Below, piece by piece: positions 1-12,104 of a stretch of DNA of 64,000 nucleotides. The first letter of the stretch is position 1, and each line of letters begins with the position of its first letter. The stretch comes from Artemia franciscana. Taxonomy: Eukaryota; Arthropoda; Branchiopoda; Anostraca; Artemiidae. The stretch spans positions 48,187,238 through 48,251,237 of the forward strand of contig NC_088863.1 of the NCBI RefSeq assembly GCF_032884065.1. The letters are read 5' to 3'. The translations under genes and the position numbers were made by a program. Below the pieces are notes generated by a model, which saw nothing but the letters and a program-made list of their open reading frames with translations, was not told the DNA's origin and did not search any database.

Positions 1-842
1 AAGGGAAGTGTGGCGTGAATAGTAAAATACGTTCACATTGAATTGTATTTTTTCAGTAAATTTTTGTTTGTTAATGCTTTTTTTTTTTTTAATCTCATTT
101 GATCATCCAATTGCTGTAAGTAAACAAGAGTAAATTAGGAAAAAGAAGTTCTTAAATGCTGGAAATAAAGAAAACCAGGCCCAAATTTTTGGCAGTTATT
201 TTCTTTGAAAGTTTGGCAGTCTCAATGTCTTCGAAATGTTTAATTTGATCGGATGGTTTATATCTTGTTTTTCTCTAGTTTTTAAATAAACATAAAGGGA
301 TAAGCGATGATGGTAAAAGTGCAAAGTGGCTCAGTTTTATTTGTATATGGTTTTGTGAATATATAGTTTATTAAATACTGCTTAACTTTGTACTGCATTT
401 CTGTTTCGTCTGTAGATAAAATTTTGGAAAATACTTGTGGCTTTAGTTAAAAAAAAGTTGTATAGTTTCAAAAATAAAAATTATCACCATTTTTCCTTCA
501 TCTTTTCTATGTGTGTGGGGGGGGGGGAATTCAAGTCTAAGTCTTAGTCGGTTTGAGAAATTTTTGAGACAGCAAGGGATCCATTATTTTGTTTTAGTTC
601 CTTCGGCATGTATGGCGTTCGATTTATCTCTATAGAAGCACTTTTATCGTTCATGTTCTCACATAGCAACAGAGCTATTTTTACCTCCTCACCTACATAT
701 GCTCAAGGGCTTTTACACGTGTTTTTCTCTGTTGGTAAAGAAGATTTATATTTACTTTAGCTGTAAAGCTAGAGCAATGCTTTGATTTTCTCAATGATCA
801 TGAAATATAAATAATTTGGAATATTTAGTATACACTTACCAT
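1..842. other. Non-coding AT-rich sequence
   Basis: No credible coding frame on either strand. It holds only homopolymer tracts: a T-run near 80-90, an A-run near 450 and a G-run near 518-527. It probably lies in an intron or intergenic DNA. Nothing else is recognised. Confidence 0.5.
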
Positions 843-1559
843 CAGGCACGTACGCAGGAATTTTTTTGAGGAGGGGGGGGGGCAAAACCTTCGAAACTGC
901 AGATATAAAGTAGCACTTTTTTATTTAGTAACTAAATAAATGCAAAAAGCACGTATATTGGAAAATACAGATTAGCTTCAATCTGTAGTGTTGTAGCGGA
1001 TAAGGGGAAGAAGACTGAAGCCTCAAAAGTATGTTTTAGGCTCAGGTTATGTTCATAGCGATTTAGAAACCAGTGATTAATCTATTATATGCCACTGAAA
1101 GGGAAATTTTAGGGTTAACAGTGCAGTATGGGAGCTGTGGGGGGTAGTTCTTCTATTGCAAAAACATTGATTTTAATGAAAAATGATAGTTTCGAAAATT
1201 AATCCATTAAAACCTGTACTTTATCCTGAAAAGGGGGGATAAACGCCCTAATATCAAGGATAATTCTATTTTGATGTGGAAAGCAAACTCTCTTTACAAA
1301 AAAAAATAACAGTGCAATCGCTAATTACTTCAAAGAGGGTAAAAAGTTAGACAGAAAATGGTTCATAATTGGGCACTGACTTGACCGAATAATTGCACGC
1401 TGTAAAATCCCCCAAAAAGGCTTCACACATGTATCTAGATTCTTAATAAATGTCCTACTTTTGCCAGAAATCCCAAGAAACCATGGGGAAATCAAACATT
1501 TCACAAAATTTTGGGGAGGGCCGGGCCCGATGGCCCCCTCCCCCCTGCGTACGTGCCAG
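843..1559. mobile_element. Non-autonomous hAT-type DNA transposon (717 bp)
   Basis: The ends are inverted repeats: CAGGCACGTACGCAGG at 843-858, and CCTGCGTACGTGCCAG at 1544-1559, whose complement differs at one base. Both ends are flanked by the same 8 bp, CTTACCAT, at 835-842 and 1560-1567. An 8-bp target duplication with ends starting CA/CT-GG is typical of the hAT superfamily. Each end continues into a G-rich tract (C-rich at the right end). There is no transposase frame inside; the 109-codon open frame on the minus strand at 1325-1654 runs out through the right end and is low complexity. The element must have been moved by a transposase supplied elsewhere. The intact duplication suggests a fairly recent insertion. 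Confidence 0.85.
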
Positions 1560-1567
1560 CTTACCAT

Positions 1568-2969
1568 AAAAATAATAATAAAAAAATAATAATAATGAAT
1601 AAAAAATAATAATAATAATAAAAAGTAGCATTTTACTTCTAGAAAAATCTTCATCGAAAATCCATTATTATATTCTTAGAGCTGAAAGATGCGATGGCGA
1701 TGGCATACAGGGGTGTCAAATCTGAAGGCAGGGGCATATCCCTCTCAAGGTTTTTCAGCCAGTCAGCAAAAAAATTATAGTCAGTAAAATTGTGATGTGA
1801 AGTACTATATTCTGCTATTGTTTTTTTATATTATTATCATTAATAGAGTAAATGAATATACAGAAACACAGTACGTACAATCAATGAAACAAGATCAGTC
1901 TCAGTTTAAAAAAAAAAAAAAACTTAAAAATAAAAAAAAGTAATTTTAGTAGCAATATCACCCACGCAGTAGATAAAAATGACCGGCCTGTCGATAAAAT
2001 CCATTACCCCCACCACACACACACACCACCATAAACATTGACTAGTGATGCTTCTGGTGGCATGTAATGGATTTTTGAAAACAATTATCCATGGATCTGG
2101 TCCTAGCCCTTGTGCCATTCATAATAAAAATTGCGCTTAGATGATGTGCCATTTACCTGTGGAGAAACTTTTTTTTTATGTTTGCAAACTATAGCAAGAA
2201 GATTGATTTCCTTAATGCCCTGGCCCCAATATAGTAACATTTGTTTGTTTATTGTCAGATTTTATGATTGGCATCTGTTCTTTATAGATTTTACTATCGA
2301 AGTTCCAATGCCGAAGCAAATGGAAATGTTTTGAAAAATCTAAATCAATTTACCATTTAGCTCCTAGATACCATCTTCTAATATAGTAAAAGTATTTTTT
2401 TTTCGAATTCTTCGTCCCTACAAGAAAATTAATGTCCTAAGTTTTCATTCGTTTTAGTTTCAAAATAGTTATGCCTTAAATCTTTCTCTGATTAGTCGAC
2501 CAGACAAACCACACTTAAAAATAGTATCTCAAAATTAAAATCACAAAATTGAAAAGTTAAACCCCAATTCACCAAATTACACAGGGGACAGGAAACTGGC
2601 GCTGCTGCCTTGCTTAGTGCCAGTTTTTAGTCTTACAAGCTAATCATGTCCTTTGGTACATTTAAACGAAAGATATTCACACTTATGGGTGAAGGGATGA
2701 TCAATTCTTAATTCCTCCCATCAAAAGTTTATCGTCCATTTGTGTTTGGTGACTCTTTTTTCGACCTATAAGTGCTGCATGCGTGTCTTTCGGGGTACTT
2801 CAAGATGCGGAAAAAGGTAAGCCAAGCAGATTTCTGTCCCCAGTAGGCTTAGCAGCTACAAGTCAACTAACCTACTTAAACTGATACGATTCTCCCAAGC
2901 TAACATAAGCCTACTTTGTATATAATGGATTTTGAATTAGAATAATCCTTGAAAATAAAAATGTTCATT
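1568..2969. other. Non-coding sequence
   Basis: Contains AAT-rich microsatellite-like sequence just after the hAT element (about 1568-1625), an A-run near 1908-1922 and a CA-rich patch near 2012-2030. Short open frames are not supported by composition or recognisable motifs. Confidence 0.4.
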
Positions 2970-3034
2970 GTTGTCACTACCTAATTATTCAATTGTCACT
3001 ACCTAATTATTCAATTGTAACTATCTAATTAGTT
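2970..3034. repeat. 22-bp tandem repeat, three units
   Basis: Units of the form NTTGTCACTACCTAATTATT run head to tail, starting at about 2970, 2992 and 3014. The third unit is diverged and shorter. The first two are almost identical, so this is a recent local slippage product. Confidence 0.8.
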
Positions 3035-3838
3035 CTTATTTAATCTTCGAGCTTCCTAGGTTATGTGGAGAGAATTATTTAAACCAACTTTTATCTTTAT
3101 AGCATGCACTTGGCTTGCAAAATAGCTGTAAAGATTTTCCTGATCCTATTGTTTACAGCTTTTTAAATTTAATAAGCTATTACTGCCATCAATATCAAAT
3201 TATCGCAGTGCCAAAGAATCTAAGGCTGTTAAAACATATGTTATAAGTATAACTTTGCCCCACCCCTCCTCCTATTCGATAGTTTGTGCTACGTACTTAC
3301 CTTTTACTTAATCATCATAAGGACTGTAGAAAGTTTTTGTTCGAAGAATTTTTTAGTTACATAGCGAACTATTTTCAAAATAATTCATCAAGTTATGTCA
3401 CTTGTTGATTTTTAAAGTACAGAAGACAATGAAAATAAAATAATCGTTGAGAATTGGTTATGTGGAAACAATTCATAGATGATGAAAAATGTAAATCAAT
3501 TACAGAGAGATTTTAGCTTTAACACTATTACATTGTAGGTATCCATATAAAATATCCAGTTTTCTCTGATGTTTGCTGATTTGTAAACGAAATCGCCAGG
3601 CGTTGCACTGTAGGGGGCACTTATAGCTTTTAATCTCTATCTTCCCGCATTAAAGCGTCGAATATGCAACTCATACGTTTTCCAGTCTTTTTAGAGAAGG
3701 AGCCCAAACAATTCAGTAAATACAAATGAATCTCTTTAATCTGGATTGCTGAAACATTAATTTCCATATTCTCTTGTAACCGGTTTGGCGATAAAATACA
3801 AGGACTTGACCCTGTAACCCAGTTGACTTTCATGTAAA
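3035..3838. other. Non-coding sequence before the tandem array
   Basis: No supported gene. A 67-codon minus-strand frame at 3630-3833 is open, but it has no recognisable domain and no convincing splice or start context. I do not call it a gene. Confidence 0.35.
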
Positions 3839-5050
3839 ATGGGGCATATTGACCAGCTGTTTTATTTCTTAATTAATGGCCTTAGCAATAGTCATGGCCA
3901 TTGTAAAGAACGAAACACGTTTTATAGTGATCGAAATTTAATAAATGTATTGTTGAAGAACGTTCCTATTGACAAATATTCCCCATATAACACCATTCCA
4001 CCCAGTGGGATATATTTGCCACCCAGTGGGATATATTTGACCCTGTTAAAGAACGAACCACAAGCCATAGTAGCCAAAATTTAATAAACTTTTTTTTTCA
4101 AGAAACTGCAGAAGAACAGCTATTTGCATTGCGCTAAATCATGGTTTAATCAGTAGTTGCGAACTAGCACAGAATTACAGAAACTAGAGCCACTGAAATT
4201 CAATAACCTTTTTTTTCCTTTTTTAAGGAACTGCCTAACGACATACATGTTACCTGTAAACCTAATCCGCTGTACTCGGGATATATTATCCAACTGCTTG
4301 TATTGTGACAAAGTATGAATTCCCAGTACTTCTGGCCCAGTAGAGAACGAACCACGGCTCATAGTAGCTGAAATTAAATAAATTGTTCTTTGACGACACT
4401 GTCTAATGAAAATATTTCCCATGTAACAGTATTTTGCCCAATAGGGGTTATTCTGATAAGGTATTTTTATGCTGCCAATCATTGCTGTAGTAGCAGTTCC
4501 GACCTAGTAAAGAGGGACCACGACCTATTGCAATCAAAATTGAACAAACATTTCTATAAGGAAACCGTCAATGAGAAATATCCCCCACGTAACAGTATTC
4601 TGCATACAATGGTTTGTATTGATCAGCTGTTTTGATTCGGCAAATCACGGGTGTAGCAGCAGTTTTAATCTAGAAAAGAGCGTACCACAAACCGTCGTAA
4701 CTGAGATTCAAAAAGATTTTCTTTTGAAGATGCTGTCTTGTGACAAATATTTCACCGTTAACACCATACTACGCAGCAGAGGATATATTCAGCAGCTGTC
4801 TGTATCCTCACAGATCATAGGTATGGCAGTAGCATCAATCTAGCAAAGAACTAATCACAAAACCAAGATATGTCTAGAAACTAAACAGATAGACAAGAAA
4901 CTCTCCAGTGACAAGTATTTTCCTCTATTTACCACTATTTCACAAAACATGGGATATTTTGACTAGCTGTCTGTATAGTAAAAACTCGTGAACTAATAGT
5001 AGTTCCAGTCCAACCTAGTAAACGACGGACCACGGCTCATAAAAAATGAT
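3839..5050. repeat. Degenerate tandem array, about 168-bp period
   Basis: A recurring block around the motif GAACGAACCACGG, followed about 30 bp later by AAATTAAATAAA-like sequence, a TGACAAATATT-like block and a GGGATATATT-like block. Motif positions near 3908, 4051, 4344, 4512, 4678, 4846 and 5022 give spacings of about 143, 293, 168, 166, 168 and 176 bp. The units are clearly diverged, so this is an old array. Short open frames here follow the repeat and are not genes. The unit length is close to nucleosomal DNA, as in many satellites. Confidence 0.75.
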
Positions 5051-5700
5051 AAAGATCCTCTAGAGACATTGATTGCGCATAGGGCGTCGAGTTCACGTTT
5101 AGTTGCTGTAAGCTGTACGAAAGGTATGGTTCAATCCCACTTTCTGGGGCTATGATAATCAAATAGTTAAGTGAAATGGGAACTTCCTAGGAGGCTGTAA
5201 AGAAGAATGTTTTTTAACAGATTTGAATGGAGGAGGAGCGTGCATAGCTTGGTGCTATGGTGAGTTGTTAGTAATTTGACTAATTACGTCCGTGATATTG
5301 AGGTCAGTGGAAGTGATTGGATTTAAAGAGAAGGCTTTGGCTGCTTTCAAGTCAGCAGTATAATCATATCTAGTTCCTTTGGAACTGTGAAAATATATTC
5401 GAATGCCCTTAGCCTCAAGGTTCAATAGCTAGATTTTAACATTATAAATGTCACTGTCATTGGCAATTTCATTTAAATTTGGAGCAGAGTATTAAAAAAG
5501 TATTGCTGATTTGGAATCAGTTGAAAAAAGAAAATTTTAAGGGTCTAAGCAATAATTTATAAGAACAATTAGGGGAATGAGAACTGCAAACTATTCAGCA
5601 GACCAAAATAGAGAATCCGAATGGAGGGGAAGAATAAACATTAAGGTCCAGGGATGGAATGTAAGTGGTTTTTCCAGTTCTTCCTCACACTGGACAAATC
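5051..5700. other. Non-coding sequence
   Basis: No gene, RNA or clear repeat recognised between the tandem array and the LINE fragment that follows. Confidence 0.3.
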
Positions 5701-6400
5701 CCTCTGCATAAGTTTTCCTATGATTGCGGTAAAGTTGTGGCAAAATTTTGAGCAGTTCACATTACTGACCTACAAATATAAAGAACATACCACTAGATGT
5801 CTAACATCCTTGGAAAGGATATTAGGAAGACATGGTATTTAATTAGTTCAGTTCTTAGACCTACTCTCTCTCTGCCTTCAGTTCCATCAATGTTAATACC
5901 CGATGGTAAAACCGTTCAAGGAGATGCATATGTTATTCTAGAGCTTACCTCTTATTTTGCTAATGTAGGGAAGACAAGTGCTTCCTCTACAAGCTCTGCA
6001 ACTTCTCGTTGCGATTTCAAAGCCAATCTTGGACCCTCATGTTTAAAGTCAATGGTCTTGAATTCTGTTTCTGAATTTGATGTAGCTCTATCGTGAATAC
6101 TCTTAAAGGATCGTCGTCTTCAGGACCAGACAACATTTCTACAAGGGTTATCCATGGCATTCTGCCTGCTATTCTGTCATCATTGACTAACCTTGTCAAT
6201 CTATCTTTCGAGAAAGGAATTTTTCCCCGAATCTCTCAAGCGAGCTAAGGTTATAGTGCTGTATAAAGGTGGTTCTTGGAATGATCCTGCTAATTATAGG
6301 CCAATTTCTCTCCTATATGTTTTCAGCAAAATTTTTGAGAAGGCTATGCTATGCTTTAGGCGGTGTTTATACTTCTATTATCTGTATTTTTACCAAAATA
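5700..6400 (+). pseudogene. LINE reverse-transcriptase fragment
   Basis: The plus strand encodes a broken non-LTR retrotransposon polyprotein in more than one frame. About 5797-6096 reads as the linker before the RT. After a frame change the typical SSSGPDNIS block (SxGxDxI) appears near 6105-6145. A further change at about 6210 gives KRAKVIVLYKGG then NYRPISLLYVFSKIFEKAM, the RT block 1-2 signature of LINEs (normally NYRPISLL..SK.FEK). The fragment stops near 6370-6400 and the catalytic YADD part is missing. The clade is probably CR1/Jockey/RTE-like. It is a dead truncated copy. Confidence 0.85.
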
Positions 6401-7080
6401 ACATGTTTTAACTTGAAACCAGTTCTAAACCTTTTGCCAGTTCAAGAATTCTATAGTACAAATTCGAATTCACTATTCTTACGGATCTTATAGACATTCG
6501 GTATTTGTGAGACTAATAACCTAATCTATATCAAAATAACGATTTCGAGTGCCAGTAAAATCGGCTTCACAATATAGGAGGATGGCTTTTAAGATGTAGG
6601 CCAAAGCAGGCCATACCAAATCTGTTTTCAAGGGGACAAATCTGTTTTCAAATTGCCGATACGTTTAAATTTTAAGTCACCGTGTTCAAAGTGTATTAAA
6701 AGTGTATTATTTTGCTTTTCAAAGTGTGTTATTTTTGTCTGTTTTGGGGAGACCAAAAATCTCAAAAAACGGTTAGAATGGAGGGATCGGTACATCAAGG
6801 ACCCGATCAAACTGACTTGTAAATAAAACTTTACTCGGTCCGATATTCGTGGGGGGAGTGGAGGAAGGGGGGATCCAGAATATTGAGCCATACATAAATT
6901 TCGAACGGGTTACTGGGGGGTACAGACCCCCTAATCTTTTTCCGGAATTCCCCAAAATTCCGGAAACCTGAAAGTTTAAAGCCCCTTTTTTCTGGATTAT
7001 TTTGATATACTTTCGGACCAGTTCATATTCCAGATACAAGAAGGAGAATACAATAAGACCTTCCAGACCGAAGAGCCTCT
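6400..7080. other. Non-coding sequence
   Basis: A short internal repeat (AAATCTGTTTTCAA, about 6617-6652) and G/C-rich tracts near 6853-6873 and 6915. The tract from about 6770 to 7020 weakly resembles the G-tract/ATCGG monomers of family A further right, but too poorly to assign. Confidence 0.3.
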
Positions 7081-7081
7081 T

Positions 7082-7708
7082 ATGTTCAAACTCAAAATAG
7101 AAACGAAAGGGTTGCTTCGTGCTTTCGCTTCTTCTTTCATGTTATCCAATCATATCAAAGGATCTGATATAATGTGTTTGGATTTAAGCACTGAAATTGA
7201 ATACTTGCCGATTAAGGATATCTATATTGGCTTTAAGGCAGCTACAATTCTTCGAGAGTATGTCGAAGAAAGGAACCTGACATACGAGGACGCTAATGTC
7301 CAAATTGTTCTCAGAACAGCAAGGGAGTTCTACCAGGAGTTTATTAATCAAGTGCAGATTAGGTTCGATTTTTCAGCACCTATATTTAAGCACTTGTTTA
7401 TGCTTGAACCATGTAAGGCTGCAAACATGGAACCACCTACGCTGCTACCGTTCTTACACTTTTACAGCAGTCCAGACTGGGACAAAAAGAGAATAGAGAG
7501 TGGTTTGAGGAACTTCAGTACACTAGAAGTTCCGTTTAAGCTACTAGAAAGTCCTCTGCTTTTCGAGCGAAAAATTGTGTCAATGAAAACGCCTTGTGGG
7601 TCACTGAGATTTATGAGCCTTCAGAAGGCATCTTCTTTCACTTCCATTTTCAAATTTTGCGATGGAAAGTTTGTTCAGCACTCTATAAAACATCAAGACA
7701 GACAATAG
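7082..7708 (+). pseudogene. hAT-like transposase-derived fragment (208 codons)
   Basis: The longest plus-strand open frame in the first half of the window. The protein reads as the middle of a hAT-related transposase, of the kind domesticated in ZNF862/KIAA1586-type proteins. IKDIYIGFKAATILREYVEE (about 44-63) is followed by an FYQEFINQVQIRF-type helix (about 88-100), then FKHLFMLEP and LLPFLHFY. In that family this region reads roughly as V(Y/F)xGxxA, then FYxxxxxQIxxRFxF, then LxxLxxLxP. There is no zinc finger upstream and no dimerisation domain downstream before the stop, so it is a fragment. It could be an exon of a domesticated gene. The assignment rests on remembered family pattern only. 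Confidence 0.45.
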
Positions 7709-8246
7709 AAACTCTCTGTTTTTAGGTGCATGTCTGCAATCTCAGAGTGGCTTCAAGAGGGTTGGACCATCAGTGGTGGATCATCCTCAATTGTGGAAGA
7801 GACTTAAAATGGTAAAAGCTAGTACAACTTCTGAAGAATGTAGGGGAATGCCTATTATGAAACCTCAGTCCGTTGATTTATTTTTATTATCTTAGTTGGA
7901 AGTTGATATTAGCTGTGTTCCTTAGTAACGAGCGAACTAACTGATGATACTCTGTTTTTTTCCTATATATGCTTTTTTAATTCGCTGGTGACTTCTTTCA
8001 CCCATTTTCGGGCTCATTAGTGGCTAGTTTTTCCTCATCGTTGTAGACTCCCCAAAACTTATTCGGGAGTCAGGTTCTAGTAAGAAGTAAGTGGGATAAG
8101 GTAAATAGGTGAGACCGGGAATCTCCCTTGAAGGTGCGACACCACAACCAGCACCAAACCCCAGTGAGTAAAAACCAGACACTATTAGGAGCGCAGAATA
8201 CGTGCCTATTAGTTCAAAGCTGAGTTTAAATAGAAATGAGTGATAT
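7709..8246. other. Non-coding sequence
   Basis: A short coding-like continuation may follow the hAT-like frame at about 7727-7810, but stops occur in all frames. The rest up to the inverted terminal repeat at 8247 shows nothing recognisable. Confidence 0.3.
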
Positions 8247-8784
8247 AGGCCTTTTTTCGCGTCAACCAGCTGGTTTAACCAATGACAGCTTTGGTTTAAC
8301 CAGCTTGTATGTTTAACGCAAAAACGGAAAAAAATTACATATGGTTGAGCTCAAACAAAACTGGTTCGCGAAAACACTCTTTTTACTTGTCGGTTTGGGC
8401 AAAAAATTTCAAACATAAAACATCCGTAAAGTGTCAAGAGTGTCATTCTATTATAATTAAATGATTTAGCACTGGCTTAATTTCCTCCGGATTTGACATA
8501 TTTCACATTAGTTTGAGGTCAGAGAGAATTGAAAAATGATCTAGCATACTCTCTGGTATATTTGAAAAGATAGGAAGGGTCTAGTGGAATCTTTGGTTAA
8601 ATTGTTCAGGTAATATATTGGAAAATGTTGTATTCATACTGTAAAAGCAAAATTATCTATAAAAAAGTCCTAAATGATAAGACTTTAGCTTTGTTGAGCT
8701 ACCCTAAACAGAGGATAAAATTCTAGTTTGACTTCTTTTTGTTTTGATTTGGAATTCTACTAGCCTACCAGGCTATAGATTAAA

Positions 8785-9525
8785 TTTCCAGTCAAATTCC
8801 AGTTTAGCTACTTTTTGCTATCTTTGAATGGGGTTATGTTAGGTGAATGAAACTTTCAGTGATTAATCCATAGCTAAAAACATACTCTGAGAAGCTATTG
8901 CTAAGCTTATGTGATAACCCTCTTCTGTTTTTAAATCTGGGAATTTTGCATACTGGACTGGTCTGTAACTATTAAAATTTTGGTAAAACAACATCTTACC
9001 TTGACTTTCAGCAAGCAGTTTCTGTTTCTCTGGTTTTAGCTCTGAAAATGCAATTCTTTTTATTTGAGTAGAATTTTAAGCCTTATCAGTGTTTCGTATT
9101 TAAATATAGGGAAATGTAAATCCTGAAAGTTTCCAAATCTTGGAAACTTCATAAATTGAAATTGAGCAAAGTTATGACACTAAAAACGCTTTTTTCTTGT
9201 CATTTAAGTAGAAGATTTATTTTGCAAGGGTTTCACTTTTATAACACAAGCATTTTTAAGGGTGTGGACCAAATATTGAGATTTCCAACTGTCATCATCA
9301 CTAACCAGCAATTCTACAGGATTTAATCCTTATTTCATTAGACAATGTGATTTAAGGTTATTTAAGGCAAACATTTTTAAGAGAAAGAAAGAGTAGAGTT
9401 AGATGCTCCAAAATACTTTCCAATGATATAGTTTAGTCTCTAGACCCATCCCTAAAAGTTTCATTTTCCTAACCTAAACCTTTTTCAAGATAATACAAAT
9501 TTATCTAAACTAGAATTTTACCAAA
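8785..9525. repeat. Fold-back element, family C, copy 1
   Basis: Imperfect long inverted repeat. The left arm at about 8790-8900 runs through TTTTTGCTATCTTTGAA and AATGAAACTTTCAGTGATTA. The right arm at about 9405-9525 runs through CCCTAAAAGTTTCATTTTCC and CTAGAATTTTACC and is roughly the inverse complement. The centre carries GCAAAGTTATGACAC and TTTCACTTTTATAACACA blocks that recur in the other copies. No coding. The same family appears at 13.35, 14.6, 15.9 and 30.5 kb. Confidence 0.65.
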
Positions 9526-12104
9526 CAGAAGTTTAACCTAATAATTTGTAATAACATATTGTTCAGGCTAGCCTTTGCAAACCCTACAAATTTTGACTCT
9601 TCACAATAAAGCACTATTACAGGCTTAGCCTAACAAAAGAAAATAGCAAACTGCTTAATCTTAATAAAAAAAAAAAATCCAAAGGGCGTTATATTTCTTC
9701 AATACAAAATATATATTAATTTTTGTTTTCAGTAGAATACTAGTTAAGTATAAACCAGCAAATGTTTAAGAATTTTTTGAGGGGGGACAGCTGCCTAAAA
9801 TTAACAAAATATTTCTGATAAGCACAAAAATATAACAAATTAAGCTAAATTAGGAAAATAGTTTTTTTTGTCACTGAACAGTTACCATGACACATAATGT
9901 GTTGTAAGATTTTTGCAGTACTTGTGCATTATAGCCACCACATTCAAGTTCTATTGAGAAGTTTAGTTTGGCTAATGTTAATGACATAAAATAAAATATG
10001 ATGAATATATAAAACTTTATCAACAAAATTATGAAAACTACAACAAAGAATCCTGGAATTTGTAAATCAGCATCATATCTAAATATACTGTATCTTACAT
10101 TGTGATAGATTGTTTTAACGCCCTACTGTACAGGGGTAAATATTTAAATTATGTATCATAGGAAATTATCTGAAGAGTAATCTATTAAAAGTCTCCTGAG
10201 CTAACTAGGGAAGTTTTTTCTTTCTTTTTTACTTGCTTTAGCCTATATCCAGTTCCTGATTGCCATATAAATTCCATATTCATAGTTAAATAACATAAGC
10301 CTTTGTATATAGACTATACCTTGTTGCTATTTTTTCTGGGCATAGAATGTTTGATTTGGTAAAGCCCTAGAGAAGGACCTGAAGAGAAAGAAACATAATA
10401 AAAAAAAATTCATGCTTCATAATTTTTAGAATAATAGCTGGTAACACATTTTATATTCAACTTTGCTCTACTTTACCTCTCAATCCTCCCAATATAAAAA
10501 TGTATTGCTGAAATTTCCTATTTTCCATTTGTTTTGTCAATCTGTCTCTCTAACTTCATCCCATGTAGCTGTAAATTAAATAAATGTGACAAACAATAAC
10601 TAGAAAAACACGTGACAGGAGGTTAAATGCATTGAAAATATGAAATTTGAGCCATATTTCTGCACATTGGGAGGGGGATTGAGATAAAGCATAGCCTAAC
10701 TTAATGATTTTCTCTTGCTATGTAGGGTAATTGGAAGGTCACTTGTATATCATGCTGTCCTTTTCAGTTTTAGTTGGATAGAAAAAATCCAAAGAAAGTC
10801 CCCTTTGAAAAGATAGGAGCCACAAAGTGAGATTGTATTTGTCAAAGCTTGGAGGTTTGTCCCTTCTGTCTGTTTAAACAAAACAGAATCTTAATTGAAG
10901 CTTTGTTCATTTCTATCTTAAGGGTGCACAACAATTATGATATAAGGTACTTTTCTTTATTCAATTGTCTTCTTTGTTGTCTAAAAGACTTTTTTTTAAT
11001 CTAGATGTTTCATAAATTGCTCATTTTTACCAGAAGTTCATTTGACCTACTTTGAAATCCCTGGTCTTAAAATTACATTTGACTTTGATAAAGCTAGGAG
11101 ACATAGACCTTGTGTTTGTTTAAAGAAAGTGAATAAACATTAGTAATTTGTATTGCACTAAAGCCCTAGGGCCATCACAATTCCAAACAAAAAAGAAACT
11201 TCACTTTAGAATATTCAACATTGTCTAACATAACAGAAACAAAGAAAAAAAATTACAAAATTTTACTTCTGCACTCTACTGTCAACATGAGAAATTGTCC
11301 AAAATTTTAAAATCTTGCAAAACATTCATTCCTCATCACATTCACCAGCCATCTCTCATCAAACCTACACTTCATTTCTCATCTCACTCAATCCTACAAA
11401 TGCATCAAATGACCCACTCTCTCATTAGTGCTTCCATAGATATGGTCAAAGTAAGAGCCATCTTGCTTACATTTTATTATATCTAGAAGTTTTCTGTAGC
11501 TAAGTCAGTACTTAAATATTTCATACACCTTTGTAAACAACCTTAAGATGGTAAAATAGGTTGGATTATCCAAATTTTTAGTTACCACAATATATTTCAA
11601 TCATTATTGTAATATAAAGGGCAGCCAATAGTAAAGGGCCTGAAAAAATATTTTAAGGTAATTAAAAAGGTTTATTACTCAAAAACTTGATAAAACTAAA
11701 AGGGACTTCTTAATGATTGATTACTTTAAAATATCTACATTATACACAACAATAAACCTTTGCTATAAAGGGAAAGTCAGTAAGGCCCAAAAACTATTCA
11801 ATACTAATTGTGGTTTGAGACAGTTTGCTGAATGTCTAAATGATTTTAGATAGTAATGAAGATAAAATGTGGGCAAACTCAACACCAATATGCAAGTAAG
11901 TAAGTATGGCAGCACTGACACATCAAGGTCTAAACTGGCAGTGCTAATTTCCACTTTGTGACCCTTTGGCCAAGAATTGCAATTAAGGGCTGGGGGCCAG
12001 AAATCTTGTGCTTTTGTACACCCTCCCTGCTTACCTTTTGCATATTTCTCCATTTGCCTATTTAGAGCTGGTTTAGATCTGTCTAACATCACTGACCCCC
12101 ATTT
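9526..12104. other. Interior of the 6-kb element, non-coding
   Basis: About 2.6 kb with no recognisable domain. The frames at 11295-11486 (+) and 11763-12092 (-) are short, low in information and unmatched to any family I know. If a transposase gene exists here it must be split by introns or strongly decayed. Confidence 0.4.

Noticed and set aside
3840..5050. CRISPR-like array
   Set aside because: Units are long, degenerate and without short identical repeats separated by unique spacers; the sequence is eukaryotic.
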